From assembly GCA_024704765.1 (NCBI GenBank), contig JAKMXF010000340.1:159911-223910 (forward strand): a stretch of 64,000 nucleotides of DNA, given 5' to 3'. Origin of the DNA: Oopsacas minuta (taxonomy: Eukaryota > Porifera > Hexactinellida > Lyssacinosida > Leucopsacidae). The translations under genes and the position numbers were made by a program. Positions 47,501 through 62,500 of this stretch are shown one piece after another; position 1 is the first letter of the stretch; each line of letters begins with the position of its first letter. The notes below the pieces were generated by a model that did no database searches, was not told the DNA's origin, and saw only the letters and a program-made list of their open reading frames with translations.

Positions 47501-50500
47501 GGCATCAATCCCATAGCTATAAACACTCCACTAAAATTATCAGTATATACAGATACACCATCTAGTATGATGTTATATGACACAATAACTCCATTAGGTT
47601 GTTCAGGCTCTACCCATTCAACTTGAATAGCTGTTGAGCTTATGGCAGTGAGTATAGGAGGGAATACACCTTTAGGTGCTCCGTCTAGTGTTGTAGCCTC
47701 AGCAATGTTGCTCGTGGCGTATCCAACTCCATTGAAGAGAATTACCTAGCAAAACAGTAAACAAGGTATAGAAATGTCTATAAACAAAAATTGATATAAA
47801 TTTGTGGTAACTAGGAATATTTTCGGCTAAGGTATGAGGAATGAAAAATTTCCAAAGCTCATTTTTGGAACTAAGGTTTGGAGAAGCCTTAGAATGAAAT
47901 CCAACTGCATTTACGAGAAATTATTATTTAGCCAATGATATTAAGATAGAAGGTTCTCAAGCCGCGCAGCGCAAGCAAGCAAGAGAAGCTGCTTGTGCGA
48001 GATTAAGTATGGGTTAAACAAACCTGAAATCTATATGTAATACTTGGATTCAGTCCAGTAACAGAAAACATATTATCTGTTCCATTGAAGAATGACATAA
48101 CAAACTGTCCAGATCCCACCTGATTGCCTATAACTTCAAAATTAACAACCTCACCTCTCACTACATCAATACTTGGTGTCATCCATTGAAGGAGAATAAT
48201 AGAGCTTGTGGTAGTAGTGGCATTGAGTGTAACGCCTGCTAATGGTGTATCAGCTAGTGTTCGTATTTGACTTGTGTTACCATATGTTATGGTGCCTGCT
48301 CCGTTGGTTACATCAAGGGAGTATTGATATTCATGGAATGGGAGAAGTGAGCTGTCATTGTAGCTTAGGAAAAGACCTATAAAATGGAAATATTCTTAAA
48401 ATACGAAATTGAAAGAATTTTCATGAAGAATGATGATAAATATCCGAAATTTTGGATAGACTAAACTTGATTAATAAGTACTCGAAGAATAGAAAATTCG
48501 AGAACTATATATCATGAAATCTGGGCAATTAATACCATTCAACACAACTTTCTGACAATTGGTATATACCTTGAGCTATCTGGACATAATCTCCACCATC
48601 TTCTCTCCTGAATAGGGTATAATACATAATCAATCCATTAGGCATTGTAGGCTCAAGCCAAGATATCACCAGCTCAGTAGATGAAACAATATCAACATTA
48701 ATCTCACTGAATCCAGATGACAATACTTGTCCGGTTTGGATAACAACAACATCACTCTCAGTACAACCACCAAACGTACAAGCTGTAATACTAATACTAT
48801 AATTCTGATATGGAGATAGATCGTGTAATGTGAAGCCTGTCAAGCTTGGATGTAATCCTATGATGATCAGGTTTGGTAGGTCAGTAGGTTCGTATTTGAG
48901 TATATACTCAGAGATGATACCGTTTGGCACTGCAGGTTCTAACCATATTATTTGTATTGAAGTAGGTTGTATTAGAGTTAGTGTAGGTGCTTCTATAGAA
49001 GATGGTTCTAGGAAAGAAAATGTGAGAAAAATTGAGAGAATGAGAGTCAACATACCAAAATTGCAGCTGGGGTCATTTCTTAAAAAATTACCATCAATGA
49101 ACTTGCAGGGACTTATGTGACACTATGATATACTGTATATATAAATTCTAGAGCATTTGTACACACCTTTAAGAAATACAACATTTTGCCAATTTAGAAT
49201 CCAAACGAGAAATATTTTCCCAAAAATCGCAATGACTGAAGGTGACGCATGGTGCATGAGAAAGGGAATCCACTGTGTAGGAAGTTGGAAGAGTTGTAAA
49301 ATTATAAATAGGAAGGGAAAATGTATGCAAATATTTTCAATGAACTAATATACTACAGTCAAAAGACATTCAAGAAATGAAAAACGTCAAATTAATCCAA
49401 AATCGTTATAGCTGAGGCATTTCGTAAATTTTGATTGCATACAAATAATCGCAAACATTTTACTCAAAATAAGTAAACTTACGCGTTTGAAGAGTGGTAA
49501 TATTCGCATACGAACTAGCTATACTCCCAGCACTATTCACAGCCACAACACGGTAATGTACAAGTAGAAATGGTGTAAGCACATTCTCATCACTATCGAT
49601 ATACATAAGCGTATCATTAGCATCAAGTGTTGCTATTTGTATAGCTGCATCTGGTGGTAACAGTCTTTCTACGAAGTATGTATGTATTATGCCGTTAGGG
49701 GATAACGGGGTGTCCCAGCGTATTACTACTGAAGTAGATGATGAACTCTCCAGACTAGGTGGAGATAAATTCTCAGGAGCTGAAAGAATAAATAAAATAT
49801 AATGAAATCAGGTGAGTGAGAATTAAGTATCATGCGCTTCAAAACATCAATAAATGTAGGAAACAATTTTCGCGAAGAATATTAAGTCAGGAATGTAAGT
49901 GACTGCGCACAAGTGGCGGAACAAATACTAGGTGCATTATCTGGCGCTATCTACACCACTGGATCAGATTCAGATCCTAGATTGAGGGATTTTCTTAGTT
50001 TAACCAATAGTCAAAATTCTGACAGAGCTTACACACCCCAAAGGGAGAGCTCCCATAATGTAATGAGTGTAGTGTTCAATTCAGCACCGTTTTAAGTCCC
50101 CAATCTGCCCCTTGTCCAATAAATGTAAAACATTAATCATCTCCTTTATCAACATCTAAAATATAGTAGAATACTACATTCTTGAGATATTACGTATATT
50201 AATGGATAAAATAATCATTGGGTCATCTCCTAAAAGTAAAATATAAGTGGGAAAAGTTTGTACTATTAAATCTCAAATCTATTAGAATTTCTCATATTAC
50301 ACGATAAAGAACAACATTACGTCATCTCCTAGTAAATTTCAGGGAAGACATAAATGTTGAGTGAAATTACAATAAATTACATCATCTCCTAATAGTAATA
50401 TTCTGACAATCAAGTAATAGTATATGTCCAAGCTAATGAGTATAAAATCAAGTTTCCTAGACAGAAATACAAATAAGGTTTTGGAATTATTGTTACAAAT

Positions 50501-53500
50501 TTCAGAAAAAAGTTAATTTGCAATCAGTGACACTGATCTCGGAATAGTCATGAAGAAAATCGGTAATATATGCCTATTGTTAGGTTTGGTGACGTATTTG
50601 TATTATTATGCAGTGGTTGAAGCTGTCGATTGTTCTACTGGAGCAGGATATTGTAATTATTATAGTAACTATCTACGGTGCTACATCACCAATAATGAAA
50701 CTCAGGGTATTAAGAGTTTGTTAAGTTACTGTAGCGGTCAGAGCACAGGATTTGTTACAATATATGTGTACAAAAACTACCTATCAACAGTATACGGGAA
50801 TCTAATCATTGATATAGAATTAGCCTCAAATATCCAATTTTTATACATTTACTATTCCAGAGATCAAGACAATATCCGTTTAACTACATCTAGTCAAAAT
50901 ACTGGATTAACGAGGATATATAGTAACTATCATATCCAGCTCGAGTCTGGTAACTTTTTCAATTACTTCACAGGTCTAAAGTCTATCTACACGAGTTATT
51001 GTATTACAAAAGAAACACCATCTTTCACAAATCTGCAATATCTAACTTATCTCTTCGCTAGAATAATCGGTTCGTCCACGCGTACATTTGATAACACAAT
51101 CGTTAGAGGATTATCAAACTTGGTTGTCCTAAGTTTCTATAACTCGGATTTCAATGGAATAACTACAGGATCATTGGATGGCTTGAACTCGTTAACTTTT
51201 CTGAGCTTCCAAAACAATAAATTAAGTAGTATTGAGGATGGAACATTCGATGAACTCCCAAGCCTATTAACACTCCATCTTCAAAATAATGGACTAAGGA
51301 TTACCTCAAATAATGTTTTCGAAGGTTTAAATGAACTGACAGAAATGAGATTAGATGGGAATCCAGGATTTCCTATTGAAGCACTGATACATACAAGATC
51401 TCTAAGGTATGTGAACTTACAGTACAATGAGTATCATACGCTAGAGCCGTATGTATTCCAGCAAATGAAATCACCAAGCAGCATCCATATATATTTAAAC
51501 GACCCGTTCATCTGCGACTGTAGATTACAATGGACCTCAATTGTATCGCAATATGGAGTATATATATATTATGGATTATGTTCTGAACCAAACATTTTCT
51601 CCCAAAAGTCTATAACTAATACACAGTTGTATTCAAATTGCTCACAAACAGAATCTTATCAATGCTTTAACAAATCGATAACCTGTCCTAGTAATCAAGT
51701 ATGTCATAATACACAAGATGGTTACTTTTGTAATTGTCCAAGAGGATATTCACTGCATAATTCAGGAGAATGTAGAGACTTCGATGAATGTGATGAGGAA
51801 ACTGAATGCGAGCATACCTGTGACAACACACAAGGTTCATACCATTGTGGATGTGAAGAAGGATACGAGCTAGCTACTAATGGGTATGACTGTGAAGATG
51901 TTAATGAGTGTCAGGAATGGAATGGAGGATGTGAGTTTGGTTGTAGCAATTCCATAGGTTCATATCAGTGTTATTGTGAGTATGGACACAAACTTTATAA
52001 CGAAACTCAATGTGAGGAAAGTATAGAATGCGAATTAATGGGAGATAGTTACAATACTTCCCTGGGAAGTAGTTTTACTTGTAAAGGGGGATTCAATATA
52101 TCCATCTTCAACCTTTCTTGTCTGAGTGTAAATCCTCAAGAAATCATTCTATCTAGCGAAACTACATCTCAATCAACAATCCTGTCAACAAAATCTGAAT
52201 TTGGGTTGGCCATCCCAGCATTAGGGCTAATGAGTATTTCGTTAGTCTTCAATGTATTTCAACTAATCGTTATCATATGCTTACTCGTTTTTGTTATAAG
52301 AAAGATGAACACAATGCAAGGTGCCTCAAAGCTAAAAGATGCAAATGATCCTCATATCCACAGCAATCCGTATTACAATGAAGCAATGTATAATTCAATT
52401 GATGAATTGGAAAATCAAGAAAGTTCTACAGCAGTTACTGGCGAGACGAAGGCAAATCTAAAGAATCTTCCCAAGTTTCTGGCACCTCAAAATTATCCTG
52501 GGATGCAAGATGAAATTGCAGATTATGAGACTTTGTAATATAGCCAAGTTTCTCAAAGCTATTACGGACATTAGTTTATTAAACAGGACTAAACTATAGG
52601 TTTGTCCTCATAGTGTGATTACATAGGTCTCCCCAGTATTGTATATTTGTTAGGTTTACTCTTGTATTTGAGTGTGATGATAGTTCTTAGATTAGATACC
52701 TGTATTTGTCAGGGAATGTCGTGTTTGATTAATTATTAGTTGTGTGCTCTATCTTTGCTTTATATTACAATTAATGGGATGACAATAACTAGCAGTAGGG
52801 GTGGTATATACTGTTACGGCGAGAATCGTACGAAATTTCACGTAACATTTACTTTTTTGCCTTGAAGGTTTCAACATCTATGTGTTCAGAGAAGAAATGT
52901 TACGACTTTAGTATAACCGGTGTCAGAGGGGCAGTGGTCCTCCGGGTGAGCTGTCCCCCCGGACTTGTGGCACTAGGGTGATATGTCCCCCGGACCTCTG
53001 GCACTAGGGTCAGTAGTCCGAGGGACATCTGACCCAAAGTGGGGACTACTTACCCTAGTGCCAGAGGTCCGGGGGGACACTCCACACTAGTGCCATTCGT
53101 CGGCGGGACTCCTTGCCCTAGTGTCACTAGTCCGGGGGACATTTGGCCCTAGTGCCACTAGTCCGGGGGGACAGAATTTAGGGAGGACACATGACACTAC
53201 CACACAGGGAATAAATAACCATGAATTATACATATATTATAAAGTTGAAACCTGTATAATGTTAGTATAATTCATATACATATATTATACAGGTTTCAAC
53301 TTTATAGTATATGTATAATTCATAGAAAAATTTAGTGAAGGCATAAATATTGTGTGAAATCACAATAATTTACATCATCTCCTATAGAAATATTCTAACA
53401 ATCAAGTAATAGTTGTCCAAGCTAATGAGTATAAAATCAAGTTACCCAGGCAGAAATGAAAATAAGGTTTTGGAATTATTGTTACAAATTTCAGAAAAAA

Positions 53501-56500
53501 GGTAAATTGCAATCAGTAATACTCATCTCAGAATAGTCATGAAGAAAATGGGTAATAAATGCTTGTTGTTATGTTTAGTGATATGTTTGTATTGTTATGT
53601 TGAGGTTGAGATGTCGGATTGTAGAAATGAAGCAGGTTTTTGTGATTATTACAGAAGCTATCTCGAGTGTTACATTTTCAATAATGAAACTCAGTATATT
53701 AAGAGTTTGTTAAGCTACTGTAGCGGTCAGAGCACAGGATTTGATATCATAATTGTGTACAAAAACTACGTATCAAGAGTATACGGGAATCTAATCATTG
53801 ATATAGAATTAGCCTCAAATATCCAACGATTGAAAATTTTCAATCTCAAAGATCAAGATTATATCCGTTTAACTACATCTAGTCAAAATACTGGATTAAC
53901 GAGGATATTTGTTAGTAGTAGTTATAATATCCAACTCGAGTCTGGGAACTTTTTCAATTACTTCACAGATCTAAAATCTATCTTCGTGGGTTATTGTATT
54001 TCAAAAGAAACACCATCTTTCACAAATCTACAATATCTAACTTATCTTAGCGTTAAAATAGTAGGTGTGTCCCTACGTACATTTGATAACACAATCGTTA
54101 GAGGATTATCAAACTTAATTTACCTAAGTTTCCATAACTCGGATTTCAATGGAATAAATAAAGGATCATTGGATGGGTTGAACTCGTTAACGCTTCTGAG
54201 CTTCCAAAACAATAAATTAAGCATTATTGAGGATGGCACATTCAGTGAACTCTCAAGTCTGTTAAGACTCAATCTTCAAAATAATGGAATAAAGATTATA
54301 TCAAATAATGTTTTCGAAGGTTTAACTGAACTGACATACCTAAGATTAGATGAGAATCCTGGATTCCCTATTGAAGCACTGATACATACAAGATCTCTAA
54401 GGGATGTAAACATAGAGTACAATGATTATCATACTCTAGACCCATATGTATTCCAACAAATGAAATCACTAAGCAGAATATATTTAAGTGATCCGTTCAT
54501 CTGCGACTGTAGTTTACAATGGACGTCAATTGTATCTCAATATGGGGTAAATATAAATAATGGATTTTGTTCTGAACCAAACAATTTCCTCCTAAAGTAT
54601 ATTACAAATCCAAAGTTGTATACAAATTGCTCACAAACAGAATCTTATCAATGCTTCGACAAGTCTATAACCTGTCCCAGTAAGGAAGTATGTCATAATA
54701 TACAAGATAGTCACTTTTGTGGTTGTCCTATAGGTTATCTGCAACATAGTTCAGGAGAATGTGTAGATGAAGATGAATGCGAAGTGGTAACTGAATGCGA
54801 GCATGCCTGTGAGAACACAAAAGGTTCATATAATTGTATATGTGAAGAAGGATACAAGCTAGCTAAAAATGGATACGACTGTGATGATGTTAATGAATGT
54901 CAGGAATGGAATGGAGGATGTCAGTTTGGATGTAGAAATACTATAGGTTCATTTGAGTGTTATTGTGAGCTAGGACACCAACTCCATAATGAAACTCATT
55001 GCGAGAGTAAGATACAATGTGACGTAGTAGATAGTAATGGCTCTCATGAAAATAGTTTCAAATGCCAAGGAGGATTCAACCTTACAATCACGAATCTGAC
55101 TTGCTCAAAAATGAGTGATACTACTCGACATGTTACAACCGTTGCTATAAAAGTGACAACAAATACTACGAAAGTAATATGTGTTCTATCAGTTATCATT
55201 GGAATTCTACTCATTTACATAGCAAGACAGAAGAGAAGATCGCAGAATGTCATGACAATTGGACAAGAAACCAAAAACATGGGAATTATTGCAAAAGATC
55301 GCAATATTCTCACAAACATCACTGCTGATTGTTATAAACATTCCATGATGCCTACCAAGGATATGTTTCCTCATCCGAGAAGTATAGGACAGCAAGATAC
55401 TGTCGATATCGAGAACAATAAATGACATCCCAGTTACCATTGACTCTATTTGATATTATCTATAACTATAGGTTAACCCTCATAGTGTGTATATTTACTC
55501 CTCCCCGGTAATGTATACAAGATACTCACTACCTTTAAGCTCTGTATTCCTATTTAGTCAGGGATTATTATGTTTATGATTATACTCGGGGGAATGGCAG
55601 TAGCTGACTATATATAAATCGATTTTCCATTATAGGTTAAACAAGCCTAAACGGCCCAACTCTGCTTAAGAAGCTATAGTGGTTGGTGACTTATTAAGAA
55701 ACCACTGCTTTACCCGTTATGATACAAGAGAAATAGGAAACTTTGTGCTTGTGGCAAATATTTTAACAATGTAATATACATTACTAGTTCGTTGAAAACT
55801 ATATCTAGGACTGGACCTAATTATAATTCAAGCAAATGTATTTACCAAATTTACTTCAATATTCGTATTGGGTGATTCTTTGCACGAAAATAGGAATATT
55901 ACGAACACTATTCAATATATATACAGCGGAGTCTCCAAATAACGGACACGTTGGGGGCATAGTTACTGTCCGTTGTAGAGAATTGTACCTTCTCGGAGAC
56001 TGCTTAAAAAGTAATTACATGCTTGGAAAATTCAATCCGTGCCATGAGGTTGTCCCTTGCATGGAGTTGTCCGCTTTTCGGAGTGTCCGTTTTGGGAGAC
56101 TCTACTGTATATAAAATCAAATGTGTTTAGAGTCTATTGGAACACTTAGTAATGTATACTTTCTGACTTCAGTCAGCCAAATGGTAATCAATCCCCTGGG
56201 ATCATTGCTAAGATCTATAATATGATTACATGATACAGGTGTAATACTAAACTCTATGCTAAGAGTCAGCAATCATAAGTAACAAAAGTACGGGTAGTAT
56301 ATATTATTACATATATGATAGGTATTAGTCTCCAATGTTGTGAGGGTAATACTCAGGTTATAAATACAATAATCTCTGAAGAAATAATACAAACGCATCG
56401 AAGACAAATATACAAGAACTCTGTTAGTGGCTGAAAACTAAAAGTAATAGTTACTCGTTATGAAGAAGGAGGTAATATATGTCTGTTGTTAGGTTTGGTG

Positions 56501-59500
56501 ATATGTTTGTATTGCTATGTTGAGGTTGAGATGTTAGATTGTAGTAATGAAGCAGGGTATTGTAATAATGGTACTGACAATCTCAATTGTTACATTTCCA
56601 ATAATCAAACTCAGTATATTAAGAGTTTGTTAAGCTTCTGTAGCGGTCAGAACACAGGATATGTTTCAATAGCTGTGATCAAAAACTACGTATCAACAGT
56701 ATACGAGAATCTAATCATTGATATAGAATTAGCCTCAAATATCCAATATTTATCCATTTCCAATTACATTTACAAAGATCAAGATACTATCCGTTTAACT
56801 ACATCTAGTCAAAATACTGGATTAACGAGGATATATGTAAATAGTAACTATCATATGCAACTCGAGTCTAAAAACTTTTTCAATTACTTCACAGGTCTAA
56901 AAGACATCTTCGTGGGTTATTGTATTTCAAAAGAAACACCATCTTTTACAAATCTACAATATCTAACTTATCTTAGCGTTGGAATAGTAGGTTCGTCCAC
57001 GCGGATATTTGATAACACAATCGTTAGAGGATTATCAAACTTGATTTACCTAAGTTTCTATAACTCGGATTTCAATGGAATAAATAAAGGATCATTGGAT
57101 GGTTTGAACTCGTTAACGCATCTGAGCTTTAGAAACAATAAATTAAGCATTATTGAGGATGGTACATTTAGTGAACTCTCAAGTCTGTTAGGACTCCATC
57201 TTTCAAATAATGGACTAAGGATTACCTCAAATAATGTTTTCGAAAGTTTAACTAAACTGACAAAACTGAGTTTAGATGAGAATCCAGGATTCCCTATTGA
57301 AGCACTGATACATACAAAATCTCTAAGGTCTTTAAACTTACAGTACAATGATTACCATACTTTAGACCCATATGTATTGCAGCAAATGAAATCACTAAGC
57401 ACTATATATTTAAACGACCCGTTCATTTGCGACTGTAGATTACAATGGACGTCAATTGTCTCGCAGTATGGGTTAAATATAAGTAATGGATTTTGTTCTG
57501 AACCAAACAATTTCCTCCTAAAGTATATTACTAATCCACAGTTGTATTCAAATTGCTCACAAACAGAATCTTATCAATGCTTTAACAAGTCTATAACCTG
57601 TCCAAGTAATCAAGTATGTCATAATACACAAGATGGTTACCTTTGTAGTTGTCCAAGAGGATATTCACTGCACAATTCAGGAGAATGTAGAGACTTCGAT
57701 GAATGTAATGAGGAAACTGAATGCGAGCATACCTGTGTCAACACAGAAGGTTCATACCATTGTGTATGTGATGAAGGATATATGCTAGCTACTACTAATG
57801 GATATGACTGTGATGATGTTAATGAGTGTCAGGAATGGAATGGAGGATGTGAGTTTGGTTGTAGAAATTCCATAGGTTCATATCAGTGTTATTGTGAGCA
57901 TGGATACCAACTGTATAACGAAACCCATTGTGAGGAAGGTATTGAATGCGAATTAATGGGAGATGCTTGCATTAATCCCATAGAAAGTAGTTATAATTGC
58001 AAAGGGGGGCTCAATGTATCGATCTTTAACCTTTCTTGCCCTAATATGAATTCTCAAGGAAACATTGAATCAAGTGAAACTACAGCTCTATCAACAGTAG
58101 GGCTTATGAGTATTTCGTTAGTCTTCAATGTATTTCAACTAATCGTTATCATATGCTTACTTATTTTTGGTATAAGAAAGATGAACACAATGCAAGGTGC
58201 ATTAAAGTCTAAAGATGCAAAAGATCCTCATATCCACAACAATCCTTATTACAATGAAGCAATGTATAATTCAATTGACGAATTGGAAAATCAAGAAAGT
58301 TCTACAGCAGCTACTGGCGAGACGAAGGCAAATCTAAAGAAACTTTCCAATTTTCTGGCACCTCAACATTATCCCGGGATGCAAGATAAAATTGCAGATT
58401 ATGAGACTTTGTAACATAGCCAAGTTTCTCAAAGCTATTACAGACATTAGTTTATTAAACAAGACTAAACTATAGGTTTGTCCTCATAGTGTGATTACAT
58501 AGGTCTCCCCAGTATTTTGTATTCACTAAGTTTACTCTTGGATTTGAGTTTGATAATATTTCTTAGATTTGATTCCTGAATTAGTCAGGAATTCTCTAGT
58601 GTGATTACTATAAGTTGTATGCTTAATCTTACTCTCATATGGCTCATGAGTTCAACGGGACATTATTTCTAAAGGAAATTGGGTAATATGGATTTGGAAC
58701 ATTGTATGGAATAGGACTCAAATATAGCGCAACCTCTATAAGTGAGGCTTCTCCTAATTGGGCAAGGGGACATCAATTCGGGGGGCAATTTTGGTCGACT
58801 TTCATTCATTTCCATAGAAACGAACTTCTGTGAAAAAGGAATAAAGCATACTTTAAAGGAAATTATGCGATAAAATTTCTTGAATAAATATAATCAATTT
58901 TTGTGCTAAATTTGGAGAGAACGAATTTATTGCTTTGATGAATTGAATCTTTTTGGTTTCTCTGAATAAAATTTCTTTGTACAGTATACTCAACCAAAAA
59001 CCTTAGGGAACATTATAATAATCAAAATCATTAAACAACAGTCGTTAGAGGAAGTGGCTATACATATTGTCTCAAAATCTCTGGTTATAGCACATTTGTA
59101 ATTGAATTTTGTATTTATGGGAAATGGGGCTTATAAGGAGATTTGCCGTCCCGAACTCCCATACTTATAGAGGTTCTACTTTGTATCGGGATTATCACAA
59201 ACCTCGAAATCAAGTACGCAGTATACATATTTATCTACAATGCTGATAATATAAACTAATTTACCATCTTCTAGTGTAGTTACAATTACGTCATCACTCC
59301 TGAAGCATCCAACAGCAGTACAAGCTTCAATAGCAAAACTATACTGAGTGAATGGAGTAAGCAATGGAATAGTACTCTCCAGTGTTCCAGAACTAACAGT
59401 AGATATTTCTACACCATTCTGTATGATGATATACTGTATTAACTGTCCATTGGGGGTAGATGGAGGTACCCATGATAATTGTACTGATCTAGACTGTACG

Positions 59501-62500
59501 TCACTTATAGTAGGAGCTGGCAGATCCTCAGGGACTATAAAAGGGTTGGAAATAAATCATTTTCATTATACATCAAGCTAATAGCTACAGTGTAAATAGT
59601 GTATCGATACTCGATAGGGAATTCACATGCAACACTCTATGTAGTGAAAATTGCATAGAATATTGGAAATCGATCATTTTTGGAAATTTTGAAATACAGG
59701 TAGTTTGCATACAGTGCAACCTCGACTATCCAAACTGGAGTATTGTTCGGATAATCAAGGATACACTGTAATAGGAACAAGAAGTATAATAGCGCATTTA
59801 CAGCGTCTATCATTCGTTTATTGAAATGGGGCATTTGACAAACATTCCTATACGAGATCTTTTAGTATGTTTACTGTCATCCAATACATGAATTTGAGCC
59901 AACTTAGCCCAAGTAATCATTCTCCAAACTCTCAATTAATTCCGCTAATAGTGAATGCATGGATGTCATTCAAAACAGCAAAGCAATGCAAATTTCAATG
60001 TAATGTAGTTGGCATAGTAACAGACATGGTCCAAAGGAATTTTCAACATTTTGTTTGATAACTCTACACTTCACAAATGGATATATCACTCATTTCAAGC
60101 ATCAAATCCAAAGACAAATATACCCAGCAATTGAAAAGATAAATCATTGAAAACTAAAAATGACTATACTTTAGAACTACTTCAGATTGAACAATTCTAA
60201 GAGGATTACACCACGAAGGAGATTACTAGAAAGAGATGCTTGAAATACAGTAGACCCCGCTGAATAAAGGGACAGGATAATCTGAGTAAATAGTGCCCCT
60301 ATAAGCTCATCAAATATTTAACCATGGCATAGTTCGCATATCTGCTTGAATGATATATAGGTTTGTTTGTTTGGGTATTTCCCTTTGATTAGAGACTATG
60401 ATTGCTTGGATGTTGTCAAGGATTTTTGATGCGGGATTATAGGGGGAATTTCTATAAAGCATAAAATAAAACAAAATCCACCATCCATGGTTAAATATCC
60501 AAAAGCATATAGAGGAACGATTTTTGTCAAAACGACCCTATTAAGTGGAATCTATGTGTCTATTGAATGTGATATATTCCTAATTTGTCACAAAGCACTC
60601 TCTCAAGAAGGAAATTATCATGAACATTTGATAAAGAAAGAAGTTGAAGAACCTTTAGTAAAAGGTATAGTTATTGACGAAGCGAAGCAATGCTGTGTTG
60701 CATCTTTGTTTGATAACTCCACACTTCTCAAATGGATCTATCACTCATTTCAAGTATTAAATCCAAAGACAAATATATCTAGCAATTGAAAAGATAAGTA
60801 GAGGGAGTCTCCCAAAACCAACGCTCCGAGAATCTGACAATCCCTCTTCAATGGGCGGAAGCCATGCCCCTAACATGTCCGTTATTCAGAGGCTTCACTG
60901 TAGTTGATTAAATAACAAACTTCTTGACTTTTCAACGACTTTAAATTGAAGTTTTTGTCAGGTATAATTTGCTCAAATCCAAAGGGAATTCAAAGAGGAT
61001 TACACCACAAAGGAGATTACTCGAAAGGCAGTTGGAAATACACGAGGTCCAGTTGTTGACAAAGCGAAGCAAATGCTGTCACTAGTATGGTTAGATGACG
61101 TCACCTTCCCATCAATTCGAAAACCAGCAAATCATCGAAACTCTCAAATGAATTTCAAATAAATCCATACACCATAGGACAGTAGTTTGAAGAAAGAATT
61201 CGTACATTTTGCTCTTAGAAACTTCAAATCAACTTTGGAGTTCTAACATGATCCCAATAGATTTTGCGAAAATTAGTCTCAAAACGTTTCTACATACCAA
61301 AAAGTGTTCAAATCACAAGAAAACATCAGTGGCATTGGGAAGATCCATCTTCCATGTAATTACCAGTGAATGTGGCCGTTGGAATCTAATCTCTAAGTCT
61401 AAGATCTTCTTGATAAATCTACACGTGTTTCTATGGCATATCGTACGAATGAGCTCTCCCAATCACTCATGGAGTCTTAAGCTTAGTGACTACATACAAT
61501 GAAGGGTTATTTTGAAACCTCACATGTTATTGTATATACTACGCGGAGTAGAACTCGGATAAGACTATGCGAAAAATGATTTTGTATAAGCAACACGATT
61601 TTTTTAATTTTTTTAATTTTTTCTTGCAATAGTTAAGTAACGATTATACCCTGAGTGTTTTCTCAAACTTTCGGGGGGGCAGCACATCTGACGGGAGGTG
61701 TTGTCAGAATTCCGGGTGGCAAGGTCTAAAAGTGAGAATATCTTGGGGAATACTCACCGGATTCCTTAGAGGGAACACTGATTATATGACAAACTTTCTA
61801 TATACATACCTGATTCTAATGTAGTCAGCAAAGCAACGTCACCCGTAGTATTCCCGTACTGATTCACAGCAGTTACAAACACTGTATACACCGTGAAAGG
61901 CCTCAGATTGGTTAGAGAACCAACTAGATTATCTGTAGATACTATACTAACTGGACCAGATAATATTTCGTTAGATTCACCGTAGAGAAGATAGGTGTGT
62001 ATATCTCCGTTAGGAAAAGAAGGCTGTGACCAGGTAACCGTGAGGGTATTTGATGTGGAGTTAATGAGAGTAGGAGCAGAGAAACCTTCAGGAACTAAAG
62101 TAGAGAAACATTTATAGCATAAATAATATATAGACAGAAAATAGAGGAATTTTTGTGAGAGAAATAATGTGAAATAGGAATTTTAGAAACGAAGAGTATA
62201 CACTATCCAGACCATTTTGCCAGATCATAAACAAAGTTCGTAGATTTCAAACATTACGACTTATTCCATGAATATAGCATGAACAATGAAATTTGGCTTT
62301 TGACATGAAATTTGGAATGAATTTAAAGTTCAAGGATATGGTAGGAACCTTTTACCACGTCATCTGACCACACTGATCTAAGACATATCCGGTGGACATA
62401 CAGACGCGAGTATTTACAATACATATGTATTCACGATTATTCTACCATATCGTTACACTTAATATATAGTTTATTCGCGGAAAATAATAAGCATATCACT

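Noticed and set aside
49913-50095. 60-codon plus-strand frame
   Set aside because: No signal, domain or homologue near the sister receptor genes; likely chance.
50137-50390. Evenly spaced TCATCTCCT words as a CRISPR-like array
   Set aside because: The repeat is only 9 bp, spacings are uneven (77-90 and 51 bp), and the DNA is animal.
60487-60789. 100-codon plus-strand frame
   Set aside because: Lies across a duplicated repeat; unlike any family I know; treated as part of a decayed element.
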